A stretch of 64,000 bases of DNA from Candidatus Woesearchaeota archaeon (GTDB taxonomy: Archaea > Nanobdellota > Nanobdellia > Woesearchaeales > UBA10216). Where the stretch lies: positions 19,951-83,950 of the forward strand of contig JACPBY010000004.1 of assembly GCA_016180065.1 (NCBI GenBank), written 5' to 3'. Every line of letters begins with the position of its first letter. Position 1 is the stretch's first letter. The translations under genes were made by a program, and so were the position numbers. Shown here one piece after another: positions 25,049 to 33,016 of this stretch. The notes under the pieces are model-generated. The model searched no databases and was not told where the DNA came from. It saw only the letters and a program-made list of their open reading frames with translations.

Positions 25049-25171
25049 GGGCCCGTAGTTCAGCTTGGCTAGAACGCCGCATGGCACTTGCTCAAGTAAA
25101 TGCCAGGCGAGTCTGATAATTAGGCAAAATCAGTCAGGCGGAGGTCACGTGTTCAAGTCACGTCGGGCCCA
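25049..25171 (+). tRNA. tRNA-Ile (GAT) with two putative introns
   Basis: Acceptor GGGCCCG/CGGGCCC, D-arm GTTC/GAAC, T-arm ACGTG-TTCAAGT-CACGT. A normal anticodon arm (CCGCT-CTGATAA-GGCGG, anticodon GAT at 25115-25117) appears only after removing two insertions: 25081-25111 (31 nt, in the stem at about 30/31) and 25119-25135 (17 nt, canonical 37/38). CTGAT of the anticodon loop pairs with ATCAG of the second intron, as expected for a BHB splice site. Discriminator A. Confidence 0.85.
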
Positions 25172-25173
25172 CC

Positions 25174-26157
25174 TTATTTTATTGCTTTCTCAAAGCGCTT
25201 CATCTCTTCAACGAGCTTTGCAGTCAGAGGTGGGTCGCCGCTGCTGTGGCCGGAAATTGCAAAGATGAGCCTTGACCCTGGCAACGCCTTGTGAAGCAGC
25301 CATGCCTGTGCAGGAGGGCATAACGCATCGTAACGGCCCTGCGCGATTGATACATGAATTTTTGCGGCTGCTATCCTGTGGCAGTTGTCAAGGATGTAGT
25401 TCTTTGGCATAAAACATCCGTTTTCCATGTAATATGACTCAATTATGGCCATTGACTTGTGCCCGGGATGGGAGCTTGCCTTTCCCATGATTTTCATCAC
25501 GTCCCTGTGTGTCGTGTTAAGTTTCAGCAGCGAAAGCTCGTAATATGCAAACTCAAAAGCAAACTTGTTGCTTATCCTCCTGTTCCTTGATTTCATCTGC
25601 TTTACATAGTAGCCAATAGCGTCATCCCTCTGCGCAGGAGGGACATGGCTCACGAACCTTTCCCATGCGTCGGGAAAATACTCCTCTGCACCGCCGCCAT
25701 AGGTATACCTGATGTCTTTCTTCCTGCCAAGGAAAACGCCGCGAAGCAGCATGCCCGTTACTGTTTCAGGGTGCTTTATCGCGTACACGAGAGAAAGCGT
25801 TGAGCCCCAGCTGCCGCCAAACAAAAAGACCTTTTTCAGGTTCAGGAATTCCAGCAGCTTCCTCATATCAGAGACAAGCTTCCATGTTGTGTTGGCATTA
25901 AGAGAACCAAATGGCTTGCTCCTGTTAGCCCCGCGCTGGTCAAAAAGTATGATGTTCCACTTCTTCGGGTTGAAGAATCTCCTGCTGTTCCCGTCGCAGC
26001 CAGCCCCGGGCCCGCCGTGAACGTAAAGCACAGGTTTGCCTTTGGGATTGCCGCACAGCTCGTAATATAACTGGTGGCCGTCTCCCACAGAAAGGTAGCC
26101 GTGGCGGTAAGGCCTGATTTTCGGGAACAGCTTTGCCTGCTTCATTAGCTGATTCAT
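25174..26157 (-). CDS. pip: Proline iminopeptidase (alpha/beta hydrolase)
   Basis: Pip removes N-terminal proline from peptides. The 327-residue sequence shows family landmarks: LYYELCGNPKGKPVLYVHGGPGAG (oxyanion HGGPG), IILFDQRGANRSKP, the nucleophile elbow GGSWGSTL, late acid region (IAQGRYDALCPP) and histidine (ISGHSSGDP). It is cytoplasmic. A TTTAAGCC/TATTTAAG-type promoter lies about 20 bp upstream of the start, and the stop is two bases from the 3' end of the convergent tRNA-Ile. Confidence 0.93.
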   Translation of the reverse strand: MNQLMKQAKLFPKIRPYRHGYLSVGDGHQLYYELCGNPKGKPVLYVHGGPGAGCDGNSRRFFNPKKWNIILFDQRGANRSKPFGSLNANTTWKLVSDMRKLLEFLNLKKVFLFGGSWGSTLSLVYAIKHPETVTGMLLRGVFLGRKKDIRYTYGGGAEEYFPDAWERFVSHVPPAQRDDAIGYYVKQMKSRNRRISNKFAFEFAYYELSLLKLNTTHRDVMKIMGKASSHPGHKSMAIIESYYMENGCFMPKNYILDNCHRIAAAKIHVSIAQGRYDALCPPAQAWLLHKALPGSRLIFAISGHSSGDPPLTAKLVEEMKRFEKAIK

Positions 26158-26232
26158 CGCAGCCGCGGCTTAAATATCTTTTTATCTGTTCAGCAGCAAA
26201 GATTAAAAGCAGAAGCAACTGGCTGCTGCCTT

Positions 26233-28398
26233 ATGGCTGAGGCTGTCAAAAACCATGTTGAGATTGAGGGAAAAACCTCGAATCTTGTGGTCAATGTTGC
26301 ATTGGATACTGTAAAAATCGGCAAGCAGGCTCTCGTCTTTGTTGGAACTAGGCAGTCGGCAGAGAAATCAGCTGAAGAAATAGCCAACCACCTGAAGCTG
26401 GCTAATGCCAATCTTCTTGCTGTTGCAGAAGAAGCGCTTCATGCACTCTCCAGGCCGACAAAGCAGTGCGAAAGGCTTGCCAGGTGCATAAAAGGAGGGG
26501 CTGCGTTCCACCACAGCGGCCTTACCGGAAAACAGAGGCAGCTGGTTGAAGACAATTTTCGCAGCGGCATAATCAAGATAATCTGTTGCACGCCGACACT
26601 TGCGGCGGGCGTAGACCTTCCAGCATTCAGGGCAGTCATTCGCGACCTTAAGAGGTTTTCAGGGAGGGCCGGCTACGGCTACGGAGGCTCTGACTGGATA
26701 CCTGTGCTTGAGTATTTGCAAATGACAGGGAGGGCAGGGAGGCCAAGGTTTGACACTGAAGGCCAGGCGATAATCCTGGCTGACTCTGAATCCGAAGAGG
26801 ATGAGATAACCAAGCGCTATGTCCTGGGGGAGCCGGAGCCGATTTTGTCAAAGCTGGCTGTCGAGCCGGTGCTCAGGACATACCTGCTTTCACTGATTGC
26901 GACAAGATTTGTCGGGAACAGGAAAGAGGTCATGCAGTTCTTTTCAAAAACATTCTGGGCGCACCAGTTCGAGGACTTCGGGCAGCTTGAGAAAACCATT
27001 GACAAGATGCTCCTGCTGCTTGAGGATTGGGAATTCATAAAAAACAGCAATGGCAGCCCGGAGTTTGTTTCAGCTTCTGAGCTGAAAGATAAAGCCATCA
27101 TGCCAACGCCTGTTGGCGAGAGGGTAGCTGAGCTTTACATAGACCCCCTTACAGCGCACGAGATAATGTGTGGATTGAGAAAGGCAGCTGCAAAAAAAAT
27201 TTCCGAGCCGGAACCGTTCCAGCTCCTGCAGCTTATCTCCTCAACACTTGAAATGAGGCCGCTTCTAAGGGTGAAGGTGAGGGAGCTTGAGGATTTCCAG
27301 GCAATTCTTGCCGAACAGGGAGGCATGCAGCTTGTGGAAGAACCGTCAATGTTCGAGGAAGAATATGAGGACTTCCTTGCGTCTGTGAAGACAGCAAGGT
27401 TCTTTTGGGAGTGGATTGATGAAAAGGACGAGGAATACCTGCTCGAAAAGTATGGAATCAGGCCGGGAGAGGTGCACGCCAAGCTTGAAAACGCTGACTG
27501 GCTGCTTTACTCGGTTGCCGAGCTTGCAAAACTGATGCAGCTGCAGCCGCTGCTGCGACACATTACAAAATTAAGGTTCCGGGTGCAATCCGGCGTAAAG
27601 GAGGAATTGCTGCCCCTGCTGCAGCTTAAGGGCGTAGGGAGGGTGAGGGCAAGAAAACTGTTCAGCAACAGGATAAGAAGCCTCGGTGACGTGAAAACAG
27701 CGGATGTGAGCACACTTACGCAAATCCTTGGCAGCGGCAAAATTGCTGCAGACATAAAGCAGCAGCTTGGGGAGAAAGTTGAAGCAGTCAAGGAAGGCAG
27801 GAGGAAAGGGCAGATAAACCTCACAAAATACGGTTATAAGAGGAGCAATAGCATGGCTTTTGGGTTTTTGAAGTTCTGGAAACGAAGAGCAGCACCTTTG
27901 CAGCCAAATGAATTTTCCAAAGTGCTGATGGCAACTGCGCATGTGCAGAATGAGCTTGGAGAAGCCTCAAAGTCCTTGAACGAAAAAAAGAAGCCTGACA
28001 AAGAGCGGCTGGAGGGAGCTTTGAATCATCTCATTAGTGCGCAAAGTTATGATGAATCGGCTGTGGTTTCAAGCCATAATATCTGGAACTGGCTTTCAAA
28101 TGCACCTCCAGAGGCACTCAACCCAACTGACCACTACATGCTTCTTCTTTTTGGAAAAGAGCCGCCTGTACAAATAAAGAGGTATATGGGAACAGTGCGT
28201 TTAGCCCTTCAAAACTGTGACAGCACAGGTTACCTCCGAGGAGAAGCCTGGAAAGTGATAATACTCAATCTCCACAGAAGGTTGATACACGACGTCGGTT
28301 TCCTGTATCGCCACTTACTCACAGAACAGCATTATCTCCAACAGACAGGCGAGTTGAGGATTTCTTCTGCTTATAGAACGCCTTTGTTCACGCACTGA
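26233..28398 (+). CDS. Hel308-type helicase lacking the first RecA domain, with C-terminal extension
   Basis: A 721-residue protein that starts directly in the second RecA domain of a Ski2/Hel308 helicase: QALVFVGTRQSAEKSAEEIA (32-51), FHHSGLTGKQRQLVEDNFRSG, TPTLAAGVDLPAFRAVI (120-135), QMTGRAGRP (163-171). Winged-helix, ratchet and helix-hairpin-helix domains follow (LLPLLQLKGVGRVRARKLF near 458). No Walker A or DExH motif is present, and only 75 bp separates it from the upstream gene, so the N-terminal half is absent here. About 180 extra C-terminal residues (from AFGFLKFWKRR) are unrecognised. Either the other half is encoded elsewhere (a split gene) or this is a non-catalytic relic. Confidence 0.85.
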   Translation: MAEAVKNHVEIEGKTSNLVVNVALDTVKIGKQALVFVGTRQSAEKSAEEIANHLKLANANLLAVAEEALHALSRPTKQCERLARCIKGGAAFHHSGLTGKQRQLVEDNFRSGIIKIICCTPTLAAGVDLPAFRAVIRDLKRFSGRAGYGYGGSDWIPVLEYLQMTGRAGRPRFDTEGQAIILADSESEEDEITKRYVLGEPEPILSKLAVEPVLRTYLLSLIATRFVGNRKEVMQFFSKTFWAHQFEDFGQLEKTIDKMLLLLEDWEFIKNSNGSPEFVSASELKDKAIMPTPVGERVAELYIDPLTAHEIMCGLRKAAAKKISEPEPFQLLQLISSTLEMRPLLRVKVRELEDFQAILAEQGGMQLVEEPSMFEEEYEDFLASVKTARFFWEWIDEKDEEYLLEKYGIRPGEVHAKLENADWLLYSVAELAKLMQLQPLLRHITKLRFRVQSGVKEELLPLLQLKGVGRVRARKLFSNRIRSLGDVKTADVSTLTQILGSGKIAADIKQQLGEKVEAVKEGRRKGQINLTKYGYKRSNSMAFGFLKFWKRRAAPLQPNEFSKVLMATAHVQNELGEASKSLNEKKKPDKERLEGALNHLISAQSYDESAVVSSHNIWNWLSNAPPEALNPTDHYMLLLFGKEPPVQIKRYMGTVRLALQNCDSTGYLRGEAWKVIILNLHRRLIHDVGFLYRHLLTEQHYLQQTGELRISSAYRTPLFTH

Positions 28399-28539
28399 AA
28401 CAGCAAAGTATTTAAACGCGGCAAGCTGCCCAGCCTTATCTTGTTTTGATTTGTTTCAGTTTCGGCTTTATTCTGCTGTTCTAACAGCTGTTAGGATGAC
28501 CACAGAAGAAGCACGAAAGCAGGCGGAGTGAGTGTTAAA

Positions 28540-28800
28540 ATGCAAATGCAAGAAGTGCAGTCTTTAACAGGCATGGAAGAGCGGCTTTCAGACCTCAGGA
28601 GGAAGCTGATGACCCTTGAGTGGGACAAGAGCCACAACGAGTTCAAGTACTCCCAGATTAAGACAGAATGCGAAAGCCTTCAGAAAAAGGTTGAAGGCAT
28701 AAAAGCGGAAATCAGGGAACAGGAAACAGTCAAAGAGGCAAAAGAAACAGCAACCGCTGCAGAAGCGAAAGAGCAGCCACAGGCAGCTACAGAATCTTGA
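28540..28800 (+). CDS. Small coiled-coil protein
   Basis: An 86-residue helical protein: MQMQEVQSLTGMEERLSDLRRKLMT, a Lys/Glu-rich coiled coil (YSQIKTECESLQKKVEGIKAEI) and a low-complexity Ala/Glu/Gln tail. Length and coil recall prefoldin-beta-type proteins, but the beta-hairpin segment is missing. A GTG four codons upstream is an alternative start. It overlaps the convergent pth2 gene by 14 bp. Confidence 0.5.
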   Translation: MQMQEVQSLTGMEERLSDLRRKLMTLEWDKSHNEFKYSQIKTECESLQKKVEGIKAEIREQETVKEAKETATAAEAKEQPQAATES

Positions 28801-29131
28801 GGCTTCCTGTCACTTTATCTATCTTCTCTTCATTGTCAGGGCCGATTCCCAGGCAGGTTACTGTTCCCGGAGCCACAGTTGTGTGGCCGGCATCAGTGAT
28901 TAGTGATGTAACGAGCTTTTCCTTTCTTGCCAGAGCTTCATACTTCCTCAGCTCATCCAAGCCGGCAGCCTTCAGCACGACCTTCTTGCCTCCCCCTGAG
29001 CGCCACTCATCAATAACGCCCTTTGAAGATTTCAGCGCTGCCTCAAGGGAAGCGTGGGCGACCTGAACGCAGGCTTTGCCCTTCGGAAGCTTCAAATCTG
29101 TCCGGACAAGAATGACCTGCTTGTAACCCAT
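28787..29131 (-). CDS. pth2: Peptidyl-tRNA hydrolase, archaeal/eukaryotic type (Pth2)
   Basis: Pth2 releases peptides from peptidyl-tRNA to recycle tRNA. The 114-residue sequence carries QVILVRTDLKLPKGKACVQVAHASLEA, KKVVLKAAGLDELRKYEALARKEKLVTSLITDAGHTTVAPGTVTCLGIGP and the terminal DKVTGSLKIL, covering the whole family with the expected length. Start at ATG 29131 (MGYKQVILV), the normal N-terminus; longer upstream extensions are unlikely. Confidence 0.96.
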   Translation of the reverse strand: MGYKQVILVRTDLKLPKGKACVQVAHASLEAALKSSKGVIDEWRSGGGKKVVLKAAGLDELRKYEALARKEKLVTSLITDAGHTTVAPGTVTCLGIGPDNEEKIDKVTGSLKIL

Positions 29132-29275
29132 GGCAACTGCTTCTCTTTTGCAGCGGTTAAAAACTTTTCCCTTGAGATGGCGCATGCACAATTCACAAAA
29201 ATTTTAAAGACAAACCCAGTTAAGCGCAGCATCAGGCTACAGCAACTTCAACAATTACACCGGTGGGCGCAGACA

Positions 29276-29596
29276 ATGAGTGATAACTTTATCTTTATCG
29301 GCACAAAGCCGCTGATGAGTTACGTGACCGCTGTCGTAATGCAGTTCACAGCCAGGAATGCAGAAACAGTGGTTGTGAAAGCAAGGGGCAAATTCATCAG
29401 CAGGGCGGTTGACGTTGCCGAGGTAGCAACGAAGCGCTTTCTTGAAGGGCAGGCAGAGATAAGGCACATCTCCACAAGCTCTGAAGGGTTCACAACAAAT
29501 GAAGGCAGGCAGGTAAGGGTTTCTTCAATAGAGATAACGCTTGGAAAGAAGAACATGGACGCCTTAGCTCCTCAGAGCAGCTGTACAATGCCATAA
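29276..29596 (+). CDS. alba: DNA/RNA-binding protein Alba
   Basis: Alba is an abundant archaeal nucleic-acid-binding chromatin/RNA protein. The 106-residue sequence contains IFIGTKPLMSYVTAVVMQF, the VVVKARGKFISRAVDVAEVATKRF stretch with the conserved lysine/arginine patch, and SSIEITLGKK. An extra tail of about 12 residues with one Cys overlaps the end of the convergent membrane-protein gene by 25 bp. A TTTTAAAG element at about 29202 is a possible promoter. Confidence 0.95.
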   Translation: MSDNFIFIGTKPLMSYVTAVVMQFTARNAETVVVKARGKFISRAVDVAEVATKRFLEGQAEIRHISTSSEGFTTNEGRQVRVSSIEITLGKKNMDALAPQSSCTMP

Positions 29597-30201
29597 ACAG
29601 CCGGGGCTATAAACGAGAACGCCCATATGTTGAAGATAATGTGCGTAACAATAAAAAGCGCGGTCCTGCCGGCATTGCTGCCAAGAAGGATATAGCCCGG
29701 GGCTATGATTGCATCGTAAATTATCGTCATTATTATGCCTGTCGAGGTTATGCTATCTGCCTGGTGAAAAATGTTCGGGGCGGCCAGCCCGACTACCGCT
29801 ATTCCTATGAAAGAGACGAACGTGGAGTAAGTAAACCTTTCAGAGAGAACCTCTGCGAGGAAAAGCCCCACAAGCCCAACCACCAGCCCAGGCAGCCTGC
29901 CAAAAGAAACTGATGTTACCACAAGGCCAACCATTATGAGCTCAACACCAAGTGATACTTTAATCCACCTGTTGTAAAGCATTGAAACTGTCCCAATTGC
30001 AATGAAAAATACCATGACAATAATAACTTTGATGTAGTTCCAAAAAAAGAAGAGCAGCACAAGAGCAGCAAGCATAAACAGGGCAATAAGCCTTCTTTCA
30101 ATCAGAAACCTGATGAACGATGCCAGGTTCTCCAGCCCGGGAACTTTCGAGTGAGCCCACGCTACCAAGTCATTTTTCTTCTTCGGGTTTCCCGGCTCCA
30201 T
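29572..30201 (-). CDS. Six-helix membrane protein, paralogue 1 of 4
   Basis: A 209-residue membrane protein with an N-terminal cytoplasmic segment (MEPGNPKKKNDLVAWAHSKVPGLEN) and about six helices. It shares with the products at 30507, 31093 and 31773 a layout of two N-terminal helices, a Y-K/N-R turn (MLYNRWIKVSLGVELIMVG), then a Gly-rich helix pair, and a late Tyr-Asn/Asp-Ala segment. The fold size and Gly-rich motifs recall S components of ECF-type vitamin transporters, but no ligand motif is identifiable and this is inference. It is the most divergent of the four. Confidence 0.65.
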   Translation of the reverse strand: MEPGNPKKKNDLVAWAHSKVPGLENLASFIRFLIERRLIALFMLAALVLLFFFWNYIKVIIVMVFFIAIGTVSMLYNRWIKVSLGVELIMVGLVVTSVSFGRLPGLVVGLVGLFLAEVLSERFTYSTFVSFIGIAVVGLAAPNIFHQADSITSTGIIMTIIYDAIIAPGYILLGSNAGRTALFIVTHIIFNIWAFSFIAPAVYGIVQLL

Positions 30202-30237
30202 TTTTCACACCATGAGCGCAACGTGAGGTGCGCAGCA

Positions 30238-30313
30238 ATAAGGGGGCGAGCAGCAGCGAGCTTGTTTCTCTTGTTGGGTTGATAAGGGGGCGAGCAGCAG
30301 CGAGCTCCCTTAT
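30238..30313. repeat. Direct repeat pair and hairpin next to tRNA-Arg
   Basis: A 25-bp segment, ATAAGGGGGCGAGCAGCAGC plus GAGCT, occurs at 30238-30262 and again at 30282-30306. The second copy is preceded by GGGTTGATAAGGG (30276-30288) and followed by CCCTTAT (30307-30313), so it can fold with ATAAGGG as a hairpin ending two bases from the tRNA 3' end. A related hairpin borders the tRNA-Ser gene at 57417. Confidence 0.65.
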
Positions 30314-30315
30314 AA

Positions 30316-30443
30316 TGAGCCCGCCGGGATTTGAACCCGGATCAATCGGTTTCCACTGACTTCGTTCGTAGTTTTTTGATTGACCTTTTTCGCAAAAAGG
30401 CCACCCGAAGCCGATCGCACTGTCCGGATTGTGCTACAGGCCC
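30316..30443 (-). tRNA. tRNA-Arg (TCG) with a 54-nt intron
   Basis: Minus-strand cloverleaf: acceptor GGGCCTG/CGGGCTC, D-arm GCAC/GTGC, anticodon stem ATCGG/CCGAT around CTTCGG-A (anticodon TCG), T-arm CCGGG-TTCAAAT-CCCGG, discriminator A. The intron (30351-30404) lies at the canonical 37/38 site. It shares most of its sequence with the intron of the tRNA at 10478 (CCTTTTT ... AAAAAG-TCAA-CAAAAAAC). Confidence 0.92.
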
Positions 30444-30506
30444 AAAAGTTAACACCTGTAAAATGCCGAATAGTATTTAAAGCTATTTCATCTATGGCTA
30501 AATGCA

Positions 30507-31100
30507 ATGAAGGCTGTTGTTTTGGAAAAAATGCGCAAAGCTTCAGAGGCTTTTGCCACGAAGCTGGCGAAAAGGCATGTTGTGGCCACAGCTATCATGG
30601 CTCTTGCGGCAGTGGTTCTGCTCTTCAGCGTTCTCAAGGCGCTTTTGGGCATTGCGCTGCTCTTTGTTCTGGGAGCTTTCTCTACTTACTACAAGCGGAA
30701 GCTTGAGGCGTTCGGTGCAGTGGGCTTTGAGCTTGTTACATTCACGGCAGTAATGGCTGGAATTGCATTTGGGCCGCTAATCGGCGCCCTGTTCGGGCTT
30801 GCGGTCTCGGCAGTGTCAGTGGCCATATCAAGGGACATTGGGCCAACTACGCTGTTCTTTATTCTTGCCACTGCCGCGATAGGGGCAATTGCCAAAGGCT
30901 TGAGCTCAGCAGTTCCAACCGTTGCGCTGGGAATGGCTTCCCTCGCTTTTTCAACATTTGCCACGCACGCTTTCACATTCCTTGTTCAGAGGGATACAGA
31001 AATAAAAATCGTAGCCGCAACAGGGATTGTGGTGAACTTTTTTGTCAACTACATATTGTTCGCTTTCGCTGCCGAACCCATTCTTAGGCTGTTCACGTGA
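30507..31100 (+). CDS. Six-helix membrane protein, paralogue 2 of 4
   Basis: A 197-residue membrane protein with about six transmembrane helices. The segment STYYKRKLEAFGAVGFELVTFTAVMAGIAFGPLIGALFGLA is very close to the equivalent regions of the 31093 and 31773 products (YKR, E-LV, GP-IGALFG). It lies on the opposite strand to the other three and its 3' end overlaps the 31093 gene by eight bases. The S-component-like fold of ECF transporters is a possible comparison; function unknown. Confidence 0.65.
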   Translation: MKAVVLEKMRKASEAFATKLAKRHVVATAIMALAAVVLLFSVLKALLGIALLFVLGAFSTYYKRKLEAFGAVGFELVTFTAVMAGIAFGPLIGALFGLAVSAVSVAISRDIGPTTLFFILATAAIGAIAKGLSSAVPTVALGMASLAFSTFATHAFTFLVQRDTEIKIVAATGIVVNFFVNYILFAFAAEPILRLFT

Positions 31101-31716
31101 TGATTCCCTTTGCAAATTCCCCTGCTATTGAGAAAACAACGAAGTTGAACGGCACGTTAATGAGGACAAATGCAAAGAGCTTGAACCTTAGCTCAGCATC
31201 ACTCTGAAAGGCGTAGAGCGGCTGCGCAACCGCGTTGTAAAGCAGGCTCATGAGCAGCCCGAGTGTTACTATGTTCACTCCTGGGAAAAATGCTGCGGTG
31301 AAGCCGACAACCGCCCTCGCCGGGATGTAGCCTATTATGAATGCGTCAATGCCCGAATTAAGCACTTCCGCAGCAACTGTCACGACTGCTCCGAAAAGGG
31401 CGCCAACCAGCGGGCCGTAAGCTACCCCCGCCAGGACAGTTGAGAAAGTCACAAGCTCAACAGCCGGAGGAACTCTCATATACCTTTTGTATATTGTTGA
31501 CAATACTGCAATAAGGGCGAGAAGCAGGAGGACGACAGCATTCTTTATGTAATTGCCAAAAAGAAACAGCACTGCCATTCCTCCTATGGTGGCGAAAAGC
31601 AGGGCTTTGTGGCGCAGCAGCAAAGCAAGGTAACGGGCAGTCGCGCCCGGGCCAAAAAGGCTCTTCAAACTCTGAAACTGCCCAGCATTCACTTTTCCTC
31701 CCTTATCCCCACTCAT
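31093..31716 (-). CDS. Six-helix membrane protein, paralogue 3 of 4
   Basis: A 207-residue membrane protein with the shared core STIYKRYMRVPPAVELVTFSTVLAGVAYGPLVGALFGAVVTVAAE, then a long loop and the C-terminal LLMSLLYNAVAQPLYAF segment. The last is almost identical in pattern to FLMSLLYNALQQPVYWL of the 31773 product. About six helices; no signal peptide. Likely a tandem duplicate of its neighbour (56 bp apart, same strand). Confidence 0.65.
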   Translation of the reverse strand: MSGDKGGKVNAGQFQSLKSLFGPGATARYLALLLRHKALLFATIGGMAVLFLFGNYIKNAVVLLLLALIAVLSTIYKRYMRVPPAVELVTFSTVLAGVAYGPLVGALFGAVVTVAAEVLNSGIDAFIIGYIPARAVVGFTAAFFPGVNIVTLGLLMSLLYNAVAQPLYAFQSDAELRFKLFAFVLINVPFNFVVFSIAGEFAKGIIT

Positions 31717-31772
31717 TGCTCCCAGAAATTGAAAAACAGATATAAACCTATCTTATCAAAATTATAAAGAAT

Positions 31773-32360
31773 TTAAGCGACTGCCTTGAGGATTGCAAAC
31801 AACGGCTCGCCAATGAACTTGAAGATAAGAAAATTAAGCGGTATGTTAAGCGAGCCAAAGTAAATTGACTTGATGCGCTTTTCAGGGTCGGTAAGGAGCC
31901 AGTAAACAGGCTGCTGCAGCGCGTTGTAAAGAAGGCTCATGAGGAAGCCAAGCATAGGCAGGCTCATGCCGTTACTGTAAAGCCACGGCGCAACAAAGGC
32001 AATCACTGCCCTGGGGAACGTATATGTTATGCTGAACGGGTCAAGAGCCTGCGAGGCTATTTCAGAAGTGATGCTGACCACCACCGCAAATAGTGCCCCA
32101 ATCACAGGGCCGTAGAATACGCTGACAGCTACTGTTGCCAGTATGACCAGCTCAAAGGCAGGAGGAGCCTGAAAAACCCTTTTGTAAAACTGGGAAAATG
32201 TGCCGGCCAGCCCGAGTATGGTTATGATGATAAAAGCCTTCACCTGCTCAGTGAACAGCACAAACAGAAGGATGAAGACAAAAAAGGATGTCACGTACTG
32301 CCTGTGCTCCCGGCCATATCCATATAGCGAGACAAGCCACGCCCTTACCATAAAAAGCAT
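31773..32360 (-). CDS. Six-helix membrane protein, paralogue 4 of 4
   Basis: A 195-residue membrane protein: SQFYKRVFQAPPAFELVILATVAVSVFYGPVIGALFAVVVSITSE aligns residue for residue with paralogue 3, as does the terminal NIPLNFLIFKFIGEP with NVPFNFVVFSIAGEF. The starting ATG at 32360 could be replaced by an ATG three codons in. Function unknown; the conserved acidic residue within the second helix (FELV) is a candidate functional site. Confidence 0.65.
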   Translation of the reverse strand: MLFMVRAWLVSLYGYGREHRQYVTSFFVFILLFVLFTEQVKAFIIITILGLAGTFSQFYKRVFQAPPAFELVILATVAVSVFYGPVIGALFAVVVSITSEIASQALDPFSITYTFPRAVIAFVAPWLYSNGMSLPMLGFLMSLLYNALQQPVYWLLTDPEKRIKSIYFGSLNIPLNFLIFKFIGEPLFAILKAVA

Positions 32361-32395
32361 AGAGGTGAAGGCTGAATATAAAACATTATCGAAAG

Positions 32396-32950
32396 TCAGC
32401 CCGGCAGCCTTCCCTCGATGCCATGAAGGACGCTGCTGGGGCTTAAGTAGCTGAAGGGCAGGTTTCTTTTAAGATGGATTCCCAGGTTTGTCACGACAAT
32501 TTTCTTGTAGGCTTGCAACGCGGCTGGCAAAGCATCATCAAAGCTCTTCCCAGGCCTCCTGTGCAAGCTGCTGCTGGGCGCAATACTTTGCTTCTTTTCA
32601 TACCTCGCCCTCATGTTTTTTACATGAGCACCTTTGCTTCCTTCATAGGCAGTTGCCGGCAAGAGCTCTGCAACAAGAGTCTCAAGAAAGCTTAGCTTGC
32701 TGTGGTGATTGCCAATGGTATCCTGCCTTACAACGCTTCTTAACGGCAGGTAGAAATCGTTTACTGCCTGCTTAAACCATTGTTGCATAGGAGGAGGAAC
32801 AGACTCAAGAACAGCCTTCTCAGCAGTTGTCAGCTCTGTGCTGTACTTGCCATTGATTACTTCTTCAAGGAGATGGCGGGGCACCTCGCTAACCAGCTCA
32901 TATGGCGGCATGTGGCAAGTTAATAGCAATTTCATGAAATATTTTTCCAT
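32396..32950 (-). CDS. Hypothetical protein
   Basis: A 184-residue predicted soluble protein starting MEKYFMKLLLTCHMPPYELVSEVPRHLLEEVI. It is helical in the first half with a basic C-terminal region (RARYEKKQSIAPSSSLHRRPGKSFDD). No domain was recognised. Divergently oriented to proS with 66 bp between starts; the shared region holds TTTAAATACG, a TATA element that could serve either gene. Upstream in-frame starts would overlap proS and are not favoured. Confidence 0.5.
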   Translation of the reverse strand: MEKYFMKLLLTCHMPPYELVSEVPRHLLEEVINGKYSTELTTAEKAVLESVPPPMQQWFKQAVNDFYLPLRSVVRQDTIGNHHSKLSFLETLVAELLPATAYEGSKGAHVKNMRARYEKKQSIAPSSSLHRRPGKSFDDALPAALQAYKKIVVTNLGIHLKRNLPFSYLSPSSVLHGIEGRLPG

Positions 32951-33016
32951 TTCCAGCCCTGCATAAGCCACAAAAACATTTAAATACGCTTCAGGGCTGA
33001 CGCAGCTGTGGTAGCT

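Noticed and set aside
28540-28800. Prefoldin beta subunit
   Set aside because: Coiled coil and length fit loosely, but the beta-hairpin region between the helices is not present.
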